Shown piece after piece: positions 25,694-35,874 of a stretch of 64,000 bases of DNA (positions are counted from its first letter, which is position 1; every line of letters starts with the position of its first letter). The DNA comes from Nitrospira sp. (GTDB lineage: Bacteria > Nitrospirota > Nitrospiria > Nitrospirales > Nitrospiraceae). The position numbers and the translations under genes were made by a program. The notes below the pieces were generated by a model, which saw nothing but the letters and a program-made list of their open reading frames with translations, searched no databases and was not told the origin of the DNA. The DNA lies in assembly GCA_024760545.1 (NCBI GenBank), contig CP060501.1, forward strand, positions 3,302,036 through 3,366,035, given 5' to 3'.

Positions 25694-27973
25694 CTAGAGC
25701 TTTCCGTAGGTCCGCTCGAAGAATTCTTTGGTGAGCCTCATATGCTGTTCGACGTCGGTGTGGAGATGCCGAGCGCCGGCCTCCCAGTCGTCTGTGGCAT
25801 AGCCGACACGACGGGCGAGAAAGATAAATTCATCGGAGTCAACGGGCGGGAGGACACGATCTTTCGCGTTGCCACGGACCATGCGGAGGCCGTCGATGAG
25901 CATGCGGATGAAGAAATAGGCCTTGCGAAGATTCTCGCCATCCTGCCTCGTCACGATCCCACAGTCGACCAAGGCGGCCAGGGCCTGCATGGTGTTGGGG
26001 GTGCGTAGGACGGGGAGCCGATGGCCGTGCATGACTTGAAGGTACTGAACAGCATATTCGATATCGACGATGCCACCCGGACTATGTTTCAGGTTCACGG
26101 TGCCGCGCTCGACCAGTTGCTTCAGCTGCTGACGACGCAAGTCGAGGGCTCCAGGAAGATCCCAGGGATGGCCGCTGTAGACATAACTGTCGCGGTGAGC
26201 TTCGACTCGTTTACCGAGAGCGGCATCGCCGGCCACATGCCGCAGTTTGATCAACGACTGGCGCTCGAATGCGGCGGCAAGGCCCTGATCACTGTAGTAG
26301 TTGGAGATCTCGTCGAAGGGGTTGGTCAGAGAGCCTTTCCCACCATGGGGACGGAGGCGTACGTCCAGGTGAAAGATGCCCTCCTGTTTCGCCTCAATCC
26401 ACTGCAAGAGTTCGTGCCCCAGCCGCTCAAAATATTCGCTGTTCTCGATCGGCTGCTTGCCGCCGGTGCGGCCCGCGTCGCCATATACAAACATCACTTC
26501 AATATCTGAGGCGTAACCGAGTTCCTTGCCGCCGAATTTGCCCAGGCCGAGAACGGTGAATGGACAGGGTTTCTTATTCGGCAATCGCGGCGGGCCATAG
26601 AGTTTGTTCAATTTGGCTTGGCAGTCCTTCAAGCTCCGATCGACGATCACTTCGGCCAGTTGGGTGAGTGCCGCGGAAAAATCAGGGAGAGCGGTGCCAG
26701 GCTCGACGATATGCTTCATATCGATGCGAAACAGCTCGCGATCTTTAAAGCTGTTCAGTGCCGCCTTCCTCTCCTCATCGGTTGCAGCCCGATTCACCAG
26801 ACGATCAAGGTCCTTGCGAAGTGTCGCTCGTGGCGCAATAAGGGGCGCATCTCGATAGTCTTGCAGGAGGGGCAGGAGGTTGCTGTATTGGCGCCGCAGA
26901 AAGTCTTCCCAGAGAAAATCGCTGGCGCCCAGCAGACGGGCGAGCAAGGGGAACGTCTTTTTGTCGCTGAGAAAGGCCAAGGCTTTCTGCTGGGCTTTCC
27001 CTTTCGCCTGGTGCATGGTGAGGTCAAGAAACTGGTCAAACGATTCCAAGGCTTTGGTCGGGTCTGGGGCCCAGGTCAGGGCATGCGTGAACTGCTTAAT
27101 AAGCACGGCCGTCAAGCGTAACTGCTGCTGATCAGCTGCGTCAGTCAGCTTCTGGCCGTGGCGGTTGCGGACATAAAAGCGGTCATGAATCTTGCCATTC
27201 TCGACGTCAAATTGCGCTTTGGAAATGTACACGTTGCGCATCGCGAGGGCGTTGGCGAAGGCGTACAAAAAGGCCGGGGTATCGTCCGACCGGATATCCA
27301 TGACTGTGTCGGTCGGGGATTGGCTGTTGTCGAACGTGATCTGGACCGGATTGAGTAGGCCGCTGAAGGATCCGCGCCGCTTACCCAGTTGTTCAACCAG
27401 CCGCCGGTTCACCGCAAAGCGCGCTTCCTCGAATTGTCCCTTGTCGAGCAACATGATGACCGAGTGGAGTGAGTCTGCCAGGAGATTCTGTTGTTCAATC
27501 CCCAACTCCGCGCCTGATACCGGCAAGACCCGGAACACGTCCACAATCTTTTTTCTGCTCAAACTCGGGCTGCTCTTTGCGCGGACACGTGGTCCGTATC
27601 CTGTCCAATTCGTGCGAGCGGACTGCGGGGCGGTTTTGTCGGCAAACGTATAAATCTGTCCTTCTTCAATGTTCAAGCCGAAAGCTGAAAGCAGGCCGCA
27701 AATAGTGGCGAATTCGGAGAAGTAATCGTACGCCACGATCGTCACCTCAAACCGTTTATCGTGCTGTTCAGCAAAGGCAATTGTGCAGGGATGTTCCGAA
27801 GTCAGCTGTGCCGTCAATCGGATATGTTGGGCGATCGTCGTGGGGTCGAACCGCCGGAAATACTCCTGATCCATGCGGGTGAAGAAATCTTGAAGAGCTT
27901 CTTGCGCTACGTCAGGACACAATGGACGAACTGTGTTGAAGATCGGCCCGAGGTCGGGAGAGCTGATCGGCAT
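25694..27973 (-). CDS. ACT-domain GlnE-like nucleotidyltransferase (half-size adenylyltransferase)
   Basis: A 759-residue protein from the ATG at 27973. About residues 74-110 and 208-290 look like ACT domains; the second (DDTPAFLYAFANALAMRNVYI...DRFYVRN) is very close in style to the glutamine-sensing ACT domains of GlnD. The C-terminal half is GlnE-like: FLWEDFLRRQYSNLLPLL, the nucleotidyltransferase core LGLGKFGGKELGYASDIEV (about 474-492, acidic pair D-x-E), LDVRLRPHGGKGSL, and the following helical domain with HSPGGIVDIEYAVQYLQ. Full GlnE has two such catalytic halves in about 950 residues; here only one is present. It is divergent from a second half-size GlnE. Probable substrate GlnA or PII; inference. 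Confidence 0.82.
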   Translation of the reverse strand: MPISSPDLGPIFNTVRPLCPDVAQEALQDFFTRMDQEYFRRFDPTTIAQHIRLTAQLTSEHPCTIAFAEQHDKRFEVTIVAYDYFSEFATICGLLSAFGLNIEEGQIYTFADKTAPQSARTNWTGYGPRVRAKSSPSLSRKKIVDVFRVLPVSGAELGIEQQNLLADSLHSVIMLLDKGQFEEARFAVNRRLVEQLGKRRGSFSGLLNPVQITFDNSQSPTDTVMDIRSDDTPAFLYAFANALAMRNVYISKAQFDVENGKIHDRFYVRNRHGQKLTDAADQQQLRLTAVLIKQFTHALTWAPDPTKALESFDQFLDLTMHQAKGKAQQKALAFLSDKKTFPLLARLLGASDFLWEDFLRRQYSNLLPLLQDYRDAPLIAPRATLRKDLDRLVNRAATDEERKAALNSFKDRELFRIDMKHIVEPGTALPDFSAALTQLAEVIVDRSLKDCQAKLNKLYGPPRLPNKKPCPFTVLGLGKFGGKELGYASDIEVMFVYGDAGRTGGKQPIENSEYFERLGHELLQWIEAKQEGIFHLDVRLRPHGGKGSLTNPFDEISNYYSDQGLAAAFERQSLIKLRHVAGDAALGKRVEAHRDSYVYSGHPWDLPGALDLRRQQLKQLVERGTVNLKHSPGGIVDIEYAVQYLQVMHGHRLPVLRTPNTMQALAALVDCGIVTRQDGENLRKAYFFIRMLIDGLRMVRGNAKDRVLPPVDSDEFIFLARRVGYATDDWEAGARHLHTDVEQHMRLTKEFFERTYGKL

Positions 27974-28032
27974 GGACTTCAGTATACCCGAATGGGTTTC
28001 ATTGTGCGTAGGGGAGAGTATAATGCCCCGCC
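27974..28032. promoter_or_regulatory. Divergent promoter region of the two GlnE-like genes
   Basis: Only 59 bases separate the two start codons. A perfect TATAAT lies at 28019-28024 on the plus strand, and TATACT lies on the minus strand (27986-27981). Each is so close to its gene that transcription would begin within a few bases of the ATG. Good -35 boxes were not found for either. Confidence 0.4.
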
Positions 28033-29760
28033 ATGACTCAATCATCCATTCCGTTTCCGCCGGCACAGGTTCAACCAACAATTCAGACGACTTCCTCCAA
28101 GCCGGATCCCAGGCCCGTCTTGCTCGCGACCAAGAGAAATGCCGAGGAAGTGCGGGCCATTTTGTTAGCCTATGGTCTGCGTGACCCCGGCCAGGCGGAC
28201 CGCAACCTCAGTGCAATGGCAGGCGACCCGATCCAACGCCGCCGGTTGGCCGACATCCTGCCGCTGTTGTTGGAATCGGTCTCCAGAACGGCTGACCCGG
28301 ATCAGGCGCTGAACCATTGGGAGCGCATGTTGTCGCGTGTCGCTCGTACCACATTTTTCGACTATTTGCACAGCTGGCCGCGCATGCTCGATCTCCTCTG
28401 TGTCATTTTCGGTAATAGCGACGCCTTGACCTTCACCCTGATTCGAGACCCGACGTTGGTGTATTGGCTAGCCGAGGAGGATGTTTTGGCCAGATCGCCG
28501 ACGCGGAATGGGTTGGAGAGCGCGCTTCGCGAGAGCATTGAGCATCTTACGTCCAGCCAATTGAGGTTGGACGCACTGCGCCGGTTTCGGCGGCGGGAAA
28601 TGTTACGGATCGGTGTCCGGGATCTGCTGCGTCTCGCCACGGTACCTCAGACGACGGCATCATTGTCCGATCTGGCCTGTCTGCTCATTCATGCGGCCTA
28701 TGAAATTGTCGACGGTGATCTCAGACAACAGTATGGCCTCCCGATGCACCGAAATCGGCAGGGACGATGGGTGGAAACAAGATTCGCCGTGATCGGGATG
28801 GGCAAGCTCGGTGGCCATGAATTGAATTACAGCTCCGATGTCGATCTGCTCTATATCTATGAGTCCGATGACGGGGAAACCAGGGCCCCGGGAGGCAGGC
28901 GCGCCGCCAAGCCGGCCGGTGTCGGCATTTCCAATGAGGAATATTTTGAGATCCTTGCCCGGGAACTGACGCGAGTGTTGATTGAACCTACCAGGGAAGG
29001 TCATGTCTTTCGGGTCGATCTGCGTTTACGGGCGGAGGGATCTGTCGGCCAGTTAGCACGCTCGATCTCGGGCTATCGGCGATACTATCTCAGACGTGGA
29101 CAAGTCTGGGAACGATTGGCGCTCCTGAAGGCCTCGCCGGTAGCCGGTTCGACACGTGTCGGGAACGCATTCTTAGGTGTGGTGAAGCCTTTTATTTTCG
29201 GGAAGCCTGGAAAGAAGACGAGTTTCGCCGAGGCGCTGCCAGTGGTCCACGAAGTGAGGATTGTCAAAGAGATGATCGACACGAAAATAGCAGACCGTGG
29301 GCACGAGCGGCGTGATGTGAAGCTGGGAACAGGGGGTATCCGGGAGATAGAATTTCTCGTGCAGACAATTCAGGTACTGGCTGGGAGGCGGGTTCCGGCA
29401 CTCCTTGACCGCAGTACCCTTGGTGCTTTGGATCGGTTCGCCCGTCGGAAACTGATTTCGGTGAAAGAACGGGATGATCTGGCAGCAGCGTACCTGTTTC
29501 TTCGGGATGTTGAGCATAAGCTCCAGATGGTCCAGGATCTCCAGACCCATGCCCTTCCGGAAAGCCGGATTGAACTCGAGCGATGTGCGATTCGCTTGGG
29601 GTATGGGTCGGAAGATCGGGATCAGGCGAACGAACGGTTTCGTCAGGATCATCAGCGCCATACAAATATGGTTCACCGCATGTTTCTGTCTTTGTTTTCT
29701 GACCCAGAAACCTCCCCCCTTCTCAAAGCGGCACTCTCAACAGCCGCGGGTAACGCCTAA
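28033..29760 (+). CDS. GlnE-like nucleotidyltransferase, second half-size protein
   Basis: A 575-residue protein with one GlnE catalytic unit. It has the N-terminal helical region (FFDYLHSWPRMLDLLCVIFGNSDAL), the nucleotidyltransferase core VIGMGKLGGHELNYSSDVDLLY (about residues 253-274, acidic D-x-D), FRVDLRLRAEGSVGQLARS, WERLALLKASPVAG, and the helical KLGTGGIREIEFLVQTIQV domain. It is most like the N-terminal (deadenylylating) half of enteric GlnE, whereas its divergent neighbour is more like the adenylylating half. Together they could form a split GlnE. The first 30 residues are Pro/Thr/Ser-rich and disordered-looking. Confidence 0.85.
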   Translation: MTQSSIPFPPAQVQPTIQTTSSKPDPRPVLLATKRNAEEVRAILLAYGLRDPGQADRNLSAMAGDPIQRRRLADILPLLLESVSRTADPDQALNHWERMLSRVARTTFFDYLHSWPRMLDLLCVIFGNSDALTFTLIRDPTLVYWLAEEDVLARSPTRNGLESALRESIEHLTSSQLRLDALRRFRRREMLRIGVRDLLRLATVPQTTASLSDLACLLIHAAYEIVDGDLRQQYGLPMHRNRQGRWVETRFAVIGMGKLGGHELNYSSDVDLLYIYESDDGETRAPGGRRAAKPAGVGISNEEYFEILARELTRVLIEPTREGHVFRVDLRLRAEGSVGQLARSISGYRRYYLRRGQVWERLALLKASPVAGSTRVGNAFLGVVKPFIFGKPGKKTSFAEALPVVHEVRIVKEMIDTKIADRGHERRDVKLGTGGIREIEFLVQTIQVLAGRRVPALLDRSTLGALDRFARRKLISVKERDDLAAAYLFLRDVEHKLQMVQDLQTHALPESRIELERCAIRLGYGSEDRDQANERFRQDHQRHTNMVHRMFLSLFSDPETSPLLKAALSTAAGNA

Positions 29761-29978
29761 CTTGATTATCACGCATGTGCTCCAGGAGAAGAGCCTGCTA
29801 CGCTGCCGCCTGCTGAGGATAAAGGCTTTGTGGATAGCATTAATGTGCTCAGTAGATAAAGAAAGCACTCTTAGCTGGGCGAGTAGTTCTGCTATTCCCC
29901 TGCCTCAGTTTAAACATGAGTATAAAGGATATGCTGGAGGTTGATGAACATAGGTGATTCTGGGGGAAAAGCGGAGTC
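29761..29978. other. Intergenic stretch between the GlnE-like gene and the groEL terminator
   Basis: No convincing gene, hairpin or RNA was recognised. Together with the groEL terminator and 3' leader it forms a 307-base gap between converging genes. Confidence 0.4.
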
Positions 29979-30018
29979 TAAAAAACACAAAGGGCCCGGT
30001 GGTTTCCCACCGAGCCCC
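29979..30018 (-). terminator. Intrinsic terminator of groES-groEL
   Basis: On the minus strand an 11-bp stem (arms 30007-30017 and 29992-30002, with one G-U pair) closes a GAAA tetraloop and is followed by a T-rich run (tttgtgtttttt, 29991-29980). This is the cleanest intrinsic terminator in the window. Confidence 0.85.
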
Positions 30019-30038
30019 TCATGCCTTTAATTCGGACT

Positions 30039-30052
30039 GGCGGCTAGCCGCC
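30039..30052. repeat. 14-bp perfect palindrome in the groEL 3' region
   Basis: GGCGGCTAGCCGCC lies between the groEL stop (30068) and the terminator. It could form a small extra hairpin in the mRNA tail. Confidence 0.5.
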
Positions 30053-30067
30053 CGCAGCTTGTAGGGC

Positions 30068-31762
<1,695 letters not shown>

Positions 31763-32062
31763 TTAGCTGGTGAAGATTCCGAGGATGTCTTCTTCCTTGA
31801 GGATCAAACATTCTTCGTCCTCAATCCGAAGCTTGCTGCCCGAATACTTGTCGAAGAGGACTTGATCACCGACCTTGACGTTCTCCACTTTCTTGCCGAC
31901 GGCTTGGACCACTCCCCGTTGGGGCTTTTCCTTTGCTGAATCAGGCACGTAAATTCCACCGGCGGTGCGCTCCAATTCCTCGGTGTACGTGACGAACACC
32001 CGTTCACCCAAGGGCTGGAATCCTTTGGCCACATTCTTTTTTTCCTTCTCGGCTGTACCCAT
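31763..32062 (-). CDS. groES: Co-chaperonin GroES (Hsp10)
   Basis: GroES caps GroEL. The 99-residue protein has the family pattern FQPLGERVFVTYTEELERTAGGIYVPDSAKEKPQ (mobile loop) and VGDQVLFDKYSGSKLRIEDEECLILKEEDILGI. The start at 32062 has a strong AGGAGG site. The gene is the first of a groES-groEL operon. Confidence 0.96.
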   Translation of the reverse strand: MGTAEKEKKNVAKGFQPLGERVFVTYTEELERTAGGIYVPDSAKEKPQRGVVQAVGKKVENVKVGDQVLFDKYSGSKLRIEDEECLILKEEDILGIFTS

Positions 32063-32160
32063 AACAGAACCTCCTCCTGATGAAAGTTAACGCGTTAGGT
32101 GTTGACGGTTGAGAGTTGGGCTGAACTCGATAATGACCCTAGAAGCCTATGACTCGATGG

Positions 32161-32188
32161 AGATAGGCCTTAGTTCATCCAAGTCAAG
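32161..32188 (-). promoter_or_regulatory. Sigma-32-like promoter of groESL
   Basis: On the minus strand CTTGACT (32188-32182) is followed after 14 bases by CCTATCT (32167-32161), close to the heat-shock consensus CTTGAAA / CCCATNT. The same bases also fit a sigma-70 reading (TTGACT, 16 bases, TATCTC). Transcription would start near 32153, about 90 bases before groES. No CIRCE inverted repeat was found. Confidence 0.5.
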
Positions 32189-32319
32189 AGGGGACTCGAG
32201 GGATTTTTATAGCCCTGACATTCTCGCCGCTTCATTGAACCCTCTTACATCGTAACCTATTGTGAAACCGATATTCTAGGGTTTTTTGCGTGAGGGAGGA
32301 AGCGGATTGACCGGAGACG

Positions 32320-33315
32320 TCATGCCCGCAAATGGTCAAAATCTTTGATGTCTTTTTTCATGTAGTCACGAAGGCGTTTGATGATACGCGCTTCCAATTG
32401 GCGGGTCCGCTCCTTCGTAATACCGTATTTATCGCCCAAATCATCCAAGGTGAGGGGGGAGTCGGACAAGATGCGGTTTCGAAGAATGTCCTCATCTCGC
32501 TCCTCGAGGGTTGTTATGAACTCGGCGAGCTTGGCCCGAAAGAGCGTTTTCAGCTGATGATCGGCAATCTGCTCGTCCGCCGGTTCTTGGTGAGACGGCA
32601 AGACGTCCAGCAGCGTGCTTTCCTGGTTTTCTCCGATCGGCTGGTCGAGCGATAGTTCCCAGTTGCCGAGGCGCTGATCCATCTCGATGACGTCGCGCTC
32701 ACGCACGTTCAGACGATCAGCGAGCAATTTGGTGTCGGGCGCGAAGCCGTCCCGTTCGAGTTTTGCCTTTTCCTTTTTTAAATTATAGAACAGCTTTCGC
32801 TGATCCTGAGTCGTCCCGACCTTCACCAGCCGAAAAGTATGCAACAAGTACCGCAGAATATAGGCCCGCGACCACCAAGCCGCATAGGCATAGAATCGCA
32901 CGTTTTTCGAGGGGTCGAATTTCTTGATGGCTTGCATCAGACCAACGTTGCCTTCTTGAATCAGGTCCATGTGATCGGCCCCGGTATGCAGGTACTCGGC
33001 CGCGATCGAGACCGACACGCGCAGGTTGGCCATGATGAGCCTGACAGCCGCTTCGCGGCTGCCGTGCGTTTGGTACTCTTGAAAAAGCTGAAGCTCCTCT
33101 TCTTTGGAAAGGTAGGGGTATCGACGCACCTCGGCCAGGTACTGCTGCAACGCCGTGACCGGTACCACCGCCGTCGTATCGGCTCGGGGGCTTGTTTCGT
33201 GTTCAGGAGCCGGGCTAAGCTCGGCGCTGGCAGGAATCTCGTTCGGCTCCGTCTGAGAGGGCTCCGATTCTTCAGGCTCGTCCGGCTGCGTATCTGTCTC
33301 GTCGAGGATGGACAT
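32320..33315 (-). CDS. rpoH: RNA polymerase sigma factor of the RpoH (heat-shock) type
   Basis: A 331-residue sigma-70-family factor. After an acidic, Pro/Glu-rich N-terminal extension (about residues 1-55) come region 1.2/2 (LQQYLAEVRRYPYLSKEEE, LIMANLRVSVSIAAEYLHTG, DLIQEGNVGLMQAIKKFDP, YAAWWSRAYILRYLL) and region 4 (TLDDLGDKYGITKERTRQLEARIIKRLR). The segment QRKLFYNLKKEK matches the RpoH box and separates it from RpoD and RpoS. The extension is longer than in enteric RpoH (284 residues). It lies just upstream of groESL on the same strand and likely drives it. Confidence 0.87.
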   Translation of the reverse strand: MSILDETDTQPDEPEESEPSQTEPNEIPASAELSPAPEHETSPRADTTAVVPVTALQQYLAEVRRYPYLSKEEELQLFQEYQTHGSREAAVRLIMANLRVSVSIAAEYLHTGADHMDLIQEGNVGLMQAIKKFDPSKNVRFYAYAAWWSRAYILRYLLHTFRLVKVGTTQDQRKLFYNLKKEKAKLERDGFAPDTKLLADRLNVRERDVIEMDQRLGNWELSLDQPIGENQESTLLDVLPSHQEPADEQIADHQLKTLFRAKLAEFITTLEERDEDILRNRILSDSPLTLDDLGDKYGITKERTRQLEARIIKRLRDYMKKDIKDFDHLRA

Positions 33316-33610
33316 GAAGAAGGAAGACTACACTAGATTCCTAGGCTGCAACAATGCTGAAAAAGCCCCGCCCGCTCATGCGGACGTTGAGGAGGCACAC
33401 GATCTTCTCTGGCGCAGAATACAGGATGTGGTGACGGATGGCTCTTCTCCATCAAGACTCGCGGAAGTTCGGTGTTTTTTTGGTTGACAGTCGGGGCGGA
33501 AACAGAGTTAAGCTGTCAGCTTCTTGAGCTTCTAAATCTTCAATGTTTAATGATAAATTGCCGGCGTGTCATAGGTAAAGGTTGAGTTCACGGCTCTCCG
33601 TCAGAAACAT

Positions 33611-34819
33611 ATGACGACTCCTTTCGATAGCATCGAAAACGCAATTCGGGACATCAAGAAGGGAAGGTGCGTCATCTTGGTGGACGACGAGGATCGTGAA
33701 AATGAAGGTGATCTCGTCATTGCAGCGGAGAAAGTGACTCCGCACGTGATCAACTTCATGGCGACGCACGCTCGAGGCCTGATTTGTTTGGCTCTGACGC
33801 CTGAACGGGTAGAAGAGCTGCAATTGCCACAACAGGCTTCCGAGAATACCGCTGCGTTCGGCACCGCCTTTACAGTATCCATCGATGCGCGAAAGGACAT
33901 TACGACGGGAATCTCGGCCGCCGATCGAGCCACGACGATCCATGTGGCGATCGACCCAAAATCCAAGCCGAGCGATCTCGCGCGACCTGGTCACGTTTTC
34001 CCGCTCAAAGCGCAAACAGGTGGGGTGCTCCGTCGCGCCGGACAGACGGAAGGATCTGTCGATCTGGCCAGGTTGGCCGGGCTTCGCCCTGCCGGCGTGA
34101 TATGCGAGATCATGAACGCAGACGGCACGATGGCCCGCGTGCCCGAGCTGACAAAATTTGCCAAGACCCATAAGCTCAAGATGGTCACGGTCAAGGCCTT
34201 GATCGAATACCGCATGAAAAGAGAGACCTTCGTCAAACGTGTCACCAGCGCACGGTTGCCCACGACCTTTGGCGAGTTCGAAGCGGTGGCGTTCGAGAAT
34301 CAGATCGACGGTGTAACGCATATTGCCTTGGTCAAGGGGCATGTCGACGGCGGTCCACCGACCCTTGTTCGTGTGCACTCCGGCTGTCTGACGGCTGATG
34401 CGCTGGGATCGTTGCGTTGCGATTGCCGTGATCAATTGCATGCGGCGATGGAGATCATTCAGAAAGAAGGCCGCGGAGTGCTCCTGTACCTGAATCAAGA
34501 AGGCCGTGGAATCGGGTTGCTGAATAAGATCAAGGCCTATGGCTTACAGGATCAGGGGAGTGATACGGTGGAAGCCAATCTGCAACTCGGGTTTAAGGCG
34601 GATCTCCGGGATTATGGAGTCGGCGCGCAAATTTTGGCGAACCTCGGTTTGCACCAGATCAAATTGATCACGAATAATCCGCGTAAGATCGTGGGAATCG
34701 AGGGCTATGGTCTCAAGGTCGTCGAACGTGTTCCTGTCGAGATCCCCCCGCGCGCGGCGAATGTTCGGTATCTTCGGACGAAAAAAACGAAGCTGGGGCA
34801 TATTCTCAAGAAGGTCTGA
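33611..34819 (+). CDS. ribBA: Bifunctional riboflavin enzyme RibBA
   Basis: The N-terminal part (about residues 1-205) is 3,4-dihydroxy-2-butanone-4-phosphate synthase ([35 protein letters not shown]). The C-terminal part is GTP cyclohydrolase II: the zinc cysteines lie in [16 protein letters not shown], then [21 protein letters not shown] and [11 protein letters not shown]. Both active sites look intact, although the usual VHSEC is VHSGC here. It begins a plus-strand block with ribH and nusB. No FMN riboswitch motif was recognised in the 295-base upstream gap. Confidence 0.95.
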   Translation: MTTPFDSIENAIRDIKKGRCVILVDDEDRENEGDLVIAAEKVTPHVINFMATHARGLICLALTPERVEELQLPQQASENTAAFGTAFTVSIDARKDITTGISAADRATTIHVAIDPKSKPSDLARPGHVFPLKAQTGGVLRRAGQTEGSVDLARLAGLRPAGVICEIMNADGTMARVPELTKFAKTHKLKMVTVKALIEYRMKRETFVKRVTSARLPTTFGEFEAVAFENQIDGVTHIALVKGHVDGGPPTLVRVHSGCLTADALGSLRCDCRDQLHAAMEIIQKEGRGVLLYLNQEGRGIGLLNKIKAYGLQDQGSDTVEANLQLGFKADLRDYGVGAQILANLGLHQIKLITNNPRKIVGIEGYGLKVVERVPVEIPPRAANVRYLRTKKTKLGHILKKV

Positions 34820-34875
34820 AAGTCGCCACCCACGTCCTATTTCTCCGGAATCTGGGCCAAGACGGCTGTTGAAAG

Positions 34876-35409
34876 ATGAAATCTGCGAAGACGGGGCGTT
34901 CCATGGCGGGATTGAAGTTCGGCATCGTCGCGGCGAAGTTCAATCAGCGCGTCACCAGCAAGTTGCTCGATGCCTGTATGGATACCCTCGAGAAACGTGG
35001 TGTGGATACAAGGAACATTGAGGTGGTAAGGGTGCCGGGAGCGTTCGAAATTCCGCTTGTGGCCCGCACATTGGCCAAGTCGAGCCGGTTCGATGCGGTG
35101 ATCTGCTTGGGAGCGGTGATTCGCGGTGACACGCCCCATTTCGAGTATATTAGCTCCGAGGTAAGCCGTGGGATCGGTCAAGCGGCGTTGGATACCGAAG
35201 TGCCGATCATCTTCGGTGTGTTGACCACGGAAACGGTGGCACAGGCGGAGGAACGCGCCGATCCGGGCAAGCTCAATCGTGGTGGTGATGCGGCCACGTC
35301 TGCGATCGAAATGGTGCTGGTCATGAGACGGTTGAAGGGAATCGACCAAGAGCCGGATGCGGGTCGGTCGGCTCATCCACGGCAGGCCGCGCAGCGGCAT
35401 GCGAACTAG
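34876..35409 (+). CDS. ribH: 6,7-dimethyl-8-ribityllumazine synthase
   Basis: RibH condenses the RibA and RibB products to lumazine as an icosahedral or pentameric shell. Seen: FGIVAAKFNQRVTSKLLD, VRVPGAFEIPLVAR, CLGAVIRGDTPHFEYISSEVSRGI and PIIFGVLTTETVAQAEERAD. The length of 177 includes an unusual basic C-terminal tail after the core (about residues 155-177). An internal ATG at 34903 would shorten the N-terminus by nine residues. It lies 56 bases after ribBA and 3 bases before nusB. Confidence 0.95.
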   Translation: MKSAKTGRSMAGLKFGIVAAKFNQRVTSKLLDACMDTLEKRGVDTRNIEVVRVPGAFEIPLVARTLAKSSRFDAVICLGAVIRGDTPHFEYISSEVSRGIGQAALDTEVPIIFGVLTTETVAQAEERADPGKLNRGGDAATSAIEMVLVMRRLKGIDQEPDAGRSAHPRQAAQRHAN

Positions 35410-35412
35410 CGT

Positions 35413-35874
35413 ATGGGATCCCGTCATCAGGCCCGCGAGCGAGCCTTGCAGATTCTGTTTCAGCACGACATTCACGGGAAGGCCGATATTCACCTGGACG
35501 AGTTCTGGCGTGAATACGCGGCGTCCGATGAGACGAAAGAGTTTGCGGAGCGGCTGGTGAAGGGCGTGATGGAACATAAGATGGAACTCGACGCCACCAT
35601 TGGCAAGTATGCGACGAATTGGACGGTGGGTCGTATGCCGATCGTCGACCGCAATATCTTGCGTGCCGGACTGTATGAGTTGCTGTGGTTAGATGAAGTG
35701 CCCGCGAAAGTCACGATGGACGAAGCCATCGAACTTGCGAAGAGTTTCGCCGACGACGAGGCTTCAAAGTTTGTGAACGCGATCCTCGACAAGGCCTTGA
35801 CCACCGAGTCGCGGCTGGCGGAGAAGCGGGCGGATCCGGCTCGGGCGGTTTGGAGGAGAGCGGAAGGTGATTGA
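35413..35874 (+). CDS. nusB: Transcription antitermination factor NusB
   Basis: NusB binds NusE and boxA RNA in rRNA antitermination. The 153-residue product has the family start [19 protein letters not shown], the central [30 protein letters not shown] and the ending [26 protein letters not shown] short basic tail follows. Its stop overlaps the purB start by eight bases. ribH-nusB adjacency is common. Confidence 0.95.
   Translation: MGSRHQARERALQILFQHDIHGKADIHLDEFWREYAASDETKEFAERLVKGVMEHKMELDATIGKYATNWTVGRMPIVDRNILRAGLYELLWLDEVPAKVTMDEAIELAKSFADDEASKFVNAILDKALTTESRLAEKRADPARAVWRRAEGD

Noticed and set aside
32137-32281. CCCTAGAA at 32137 and its reverse complement at 32274 as a long-range hairpin
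   Set aside because: Only 8 bases with 129 bases between them; likely chance.
32063-32319. A CIRCE operator before groES
   Set aside because: No TTAGCACTC/GAGTGCTAA inverted repeat is present; the sigma-32-like promoter explains the region better.
33316-33610. An FMN riboswitch before ribBA
   Set aside because: The conserved RFN segments were not found. A TTGACA at 33484 is present, but no good -10 box follows.
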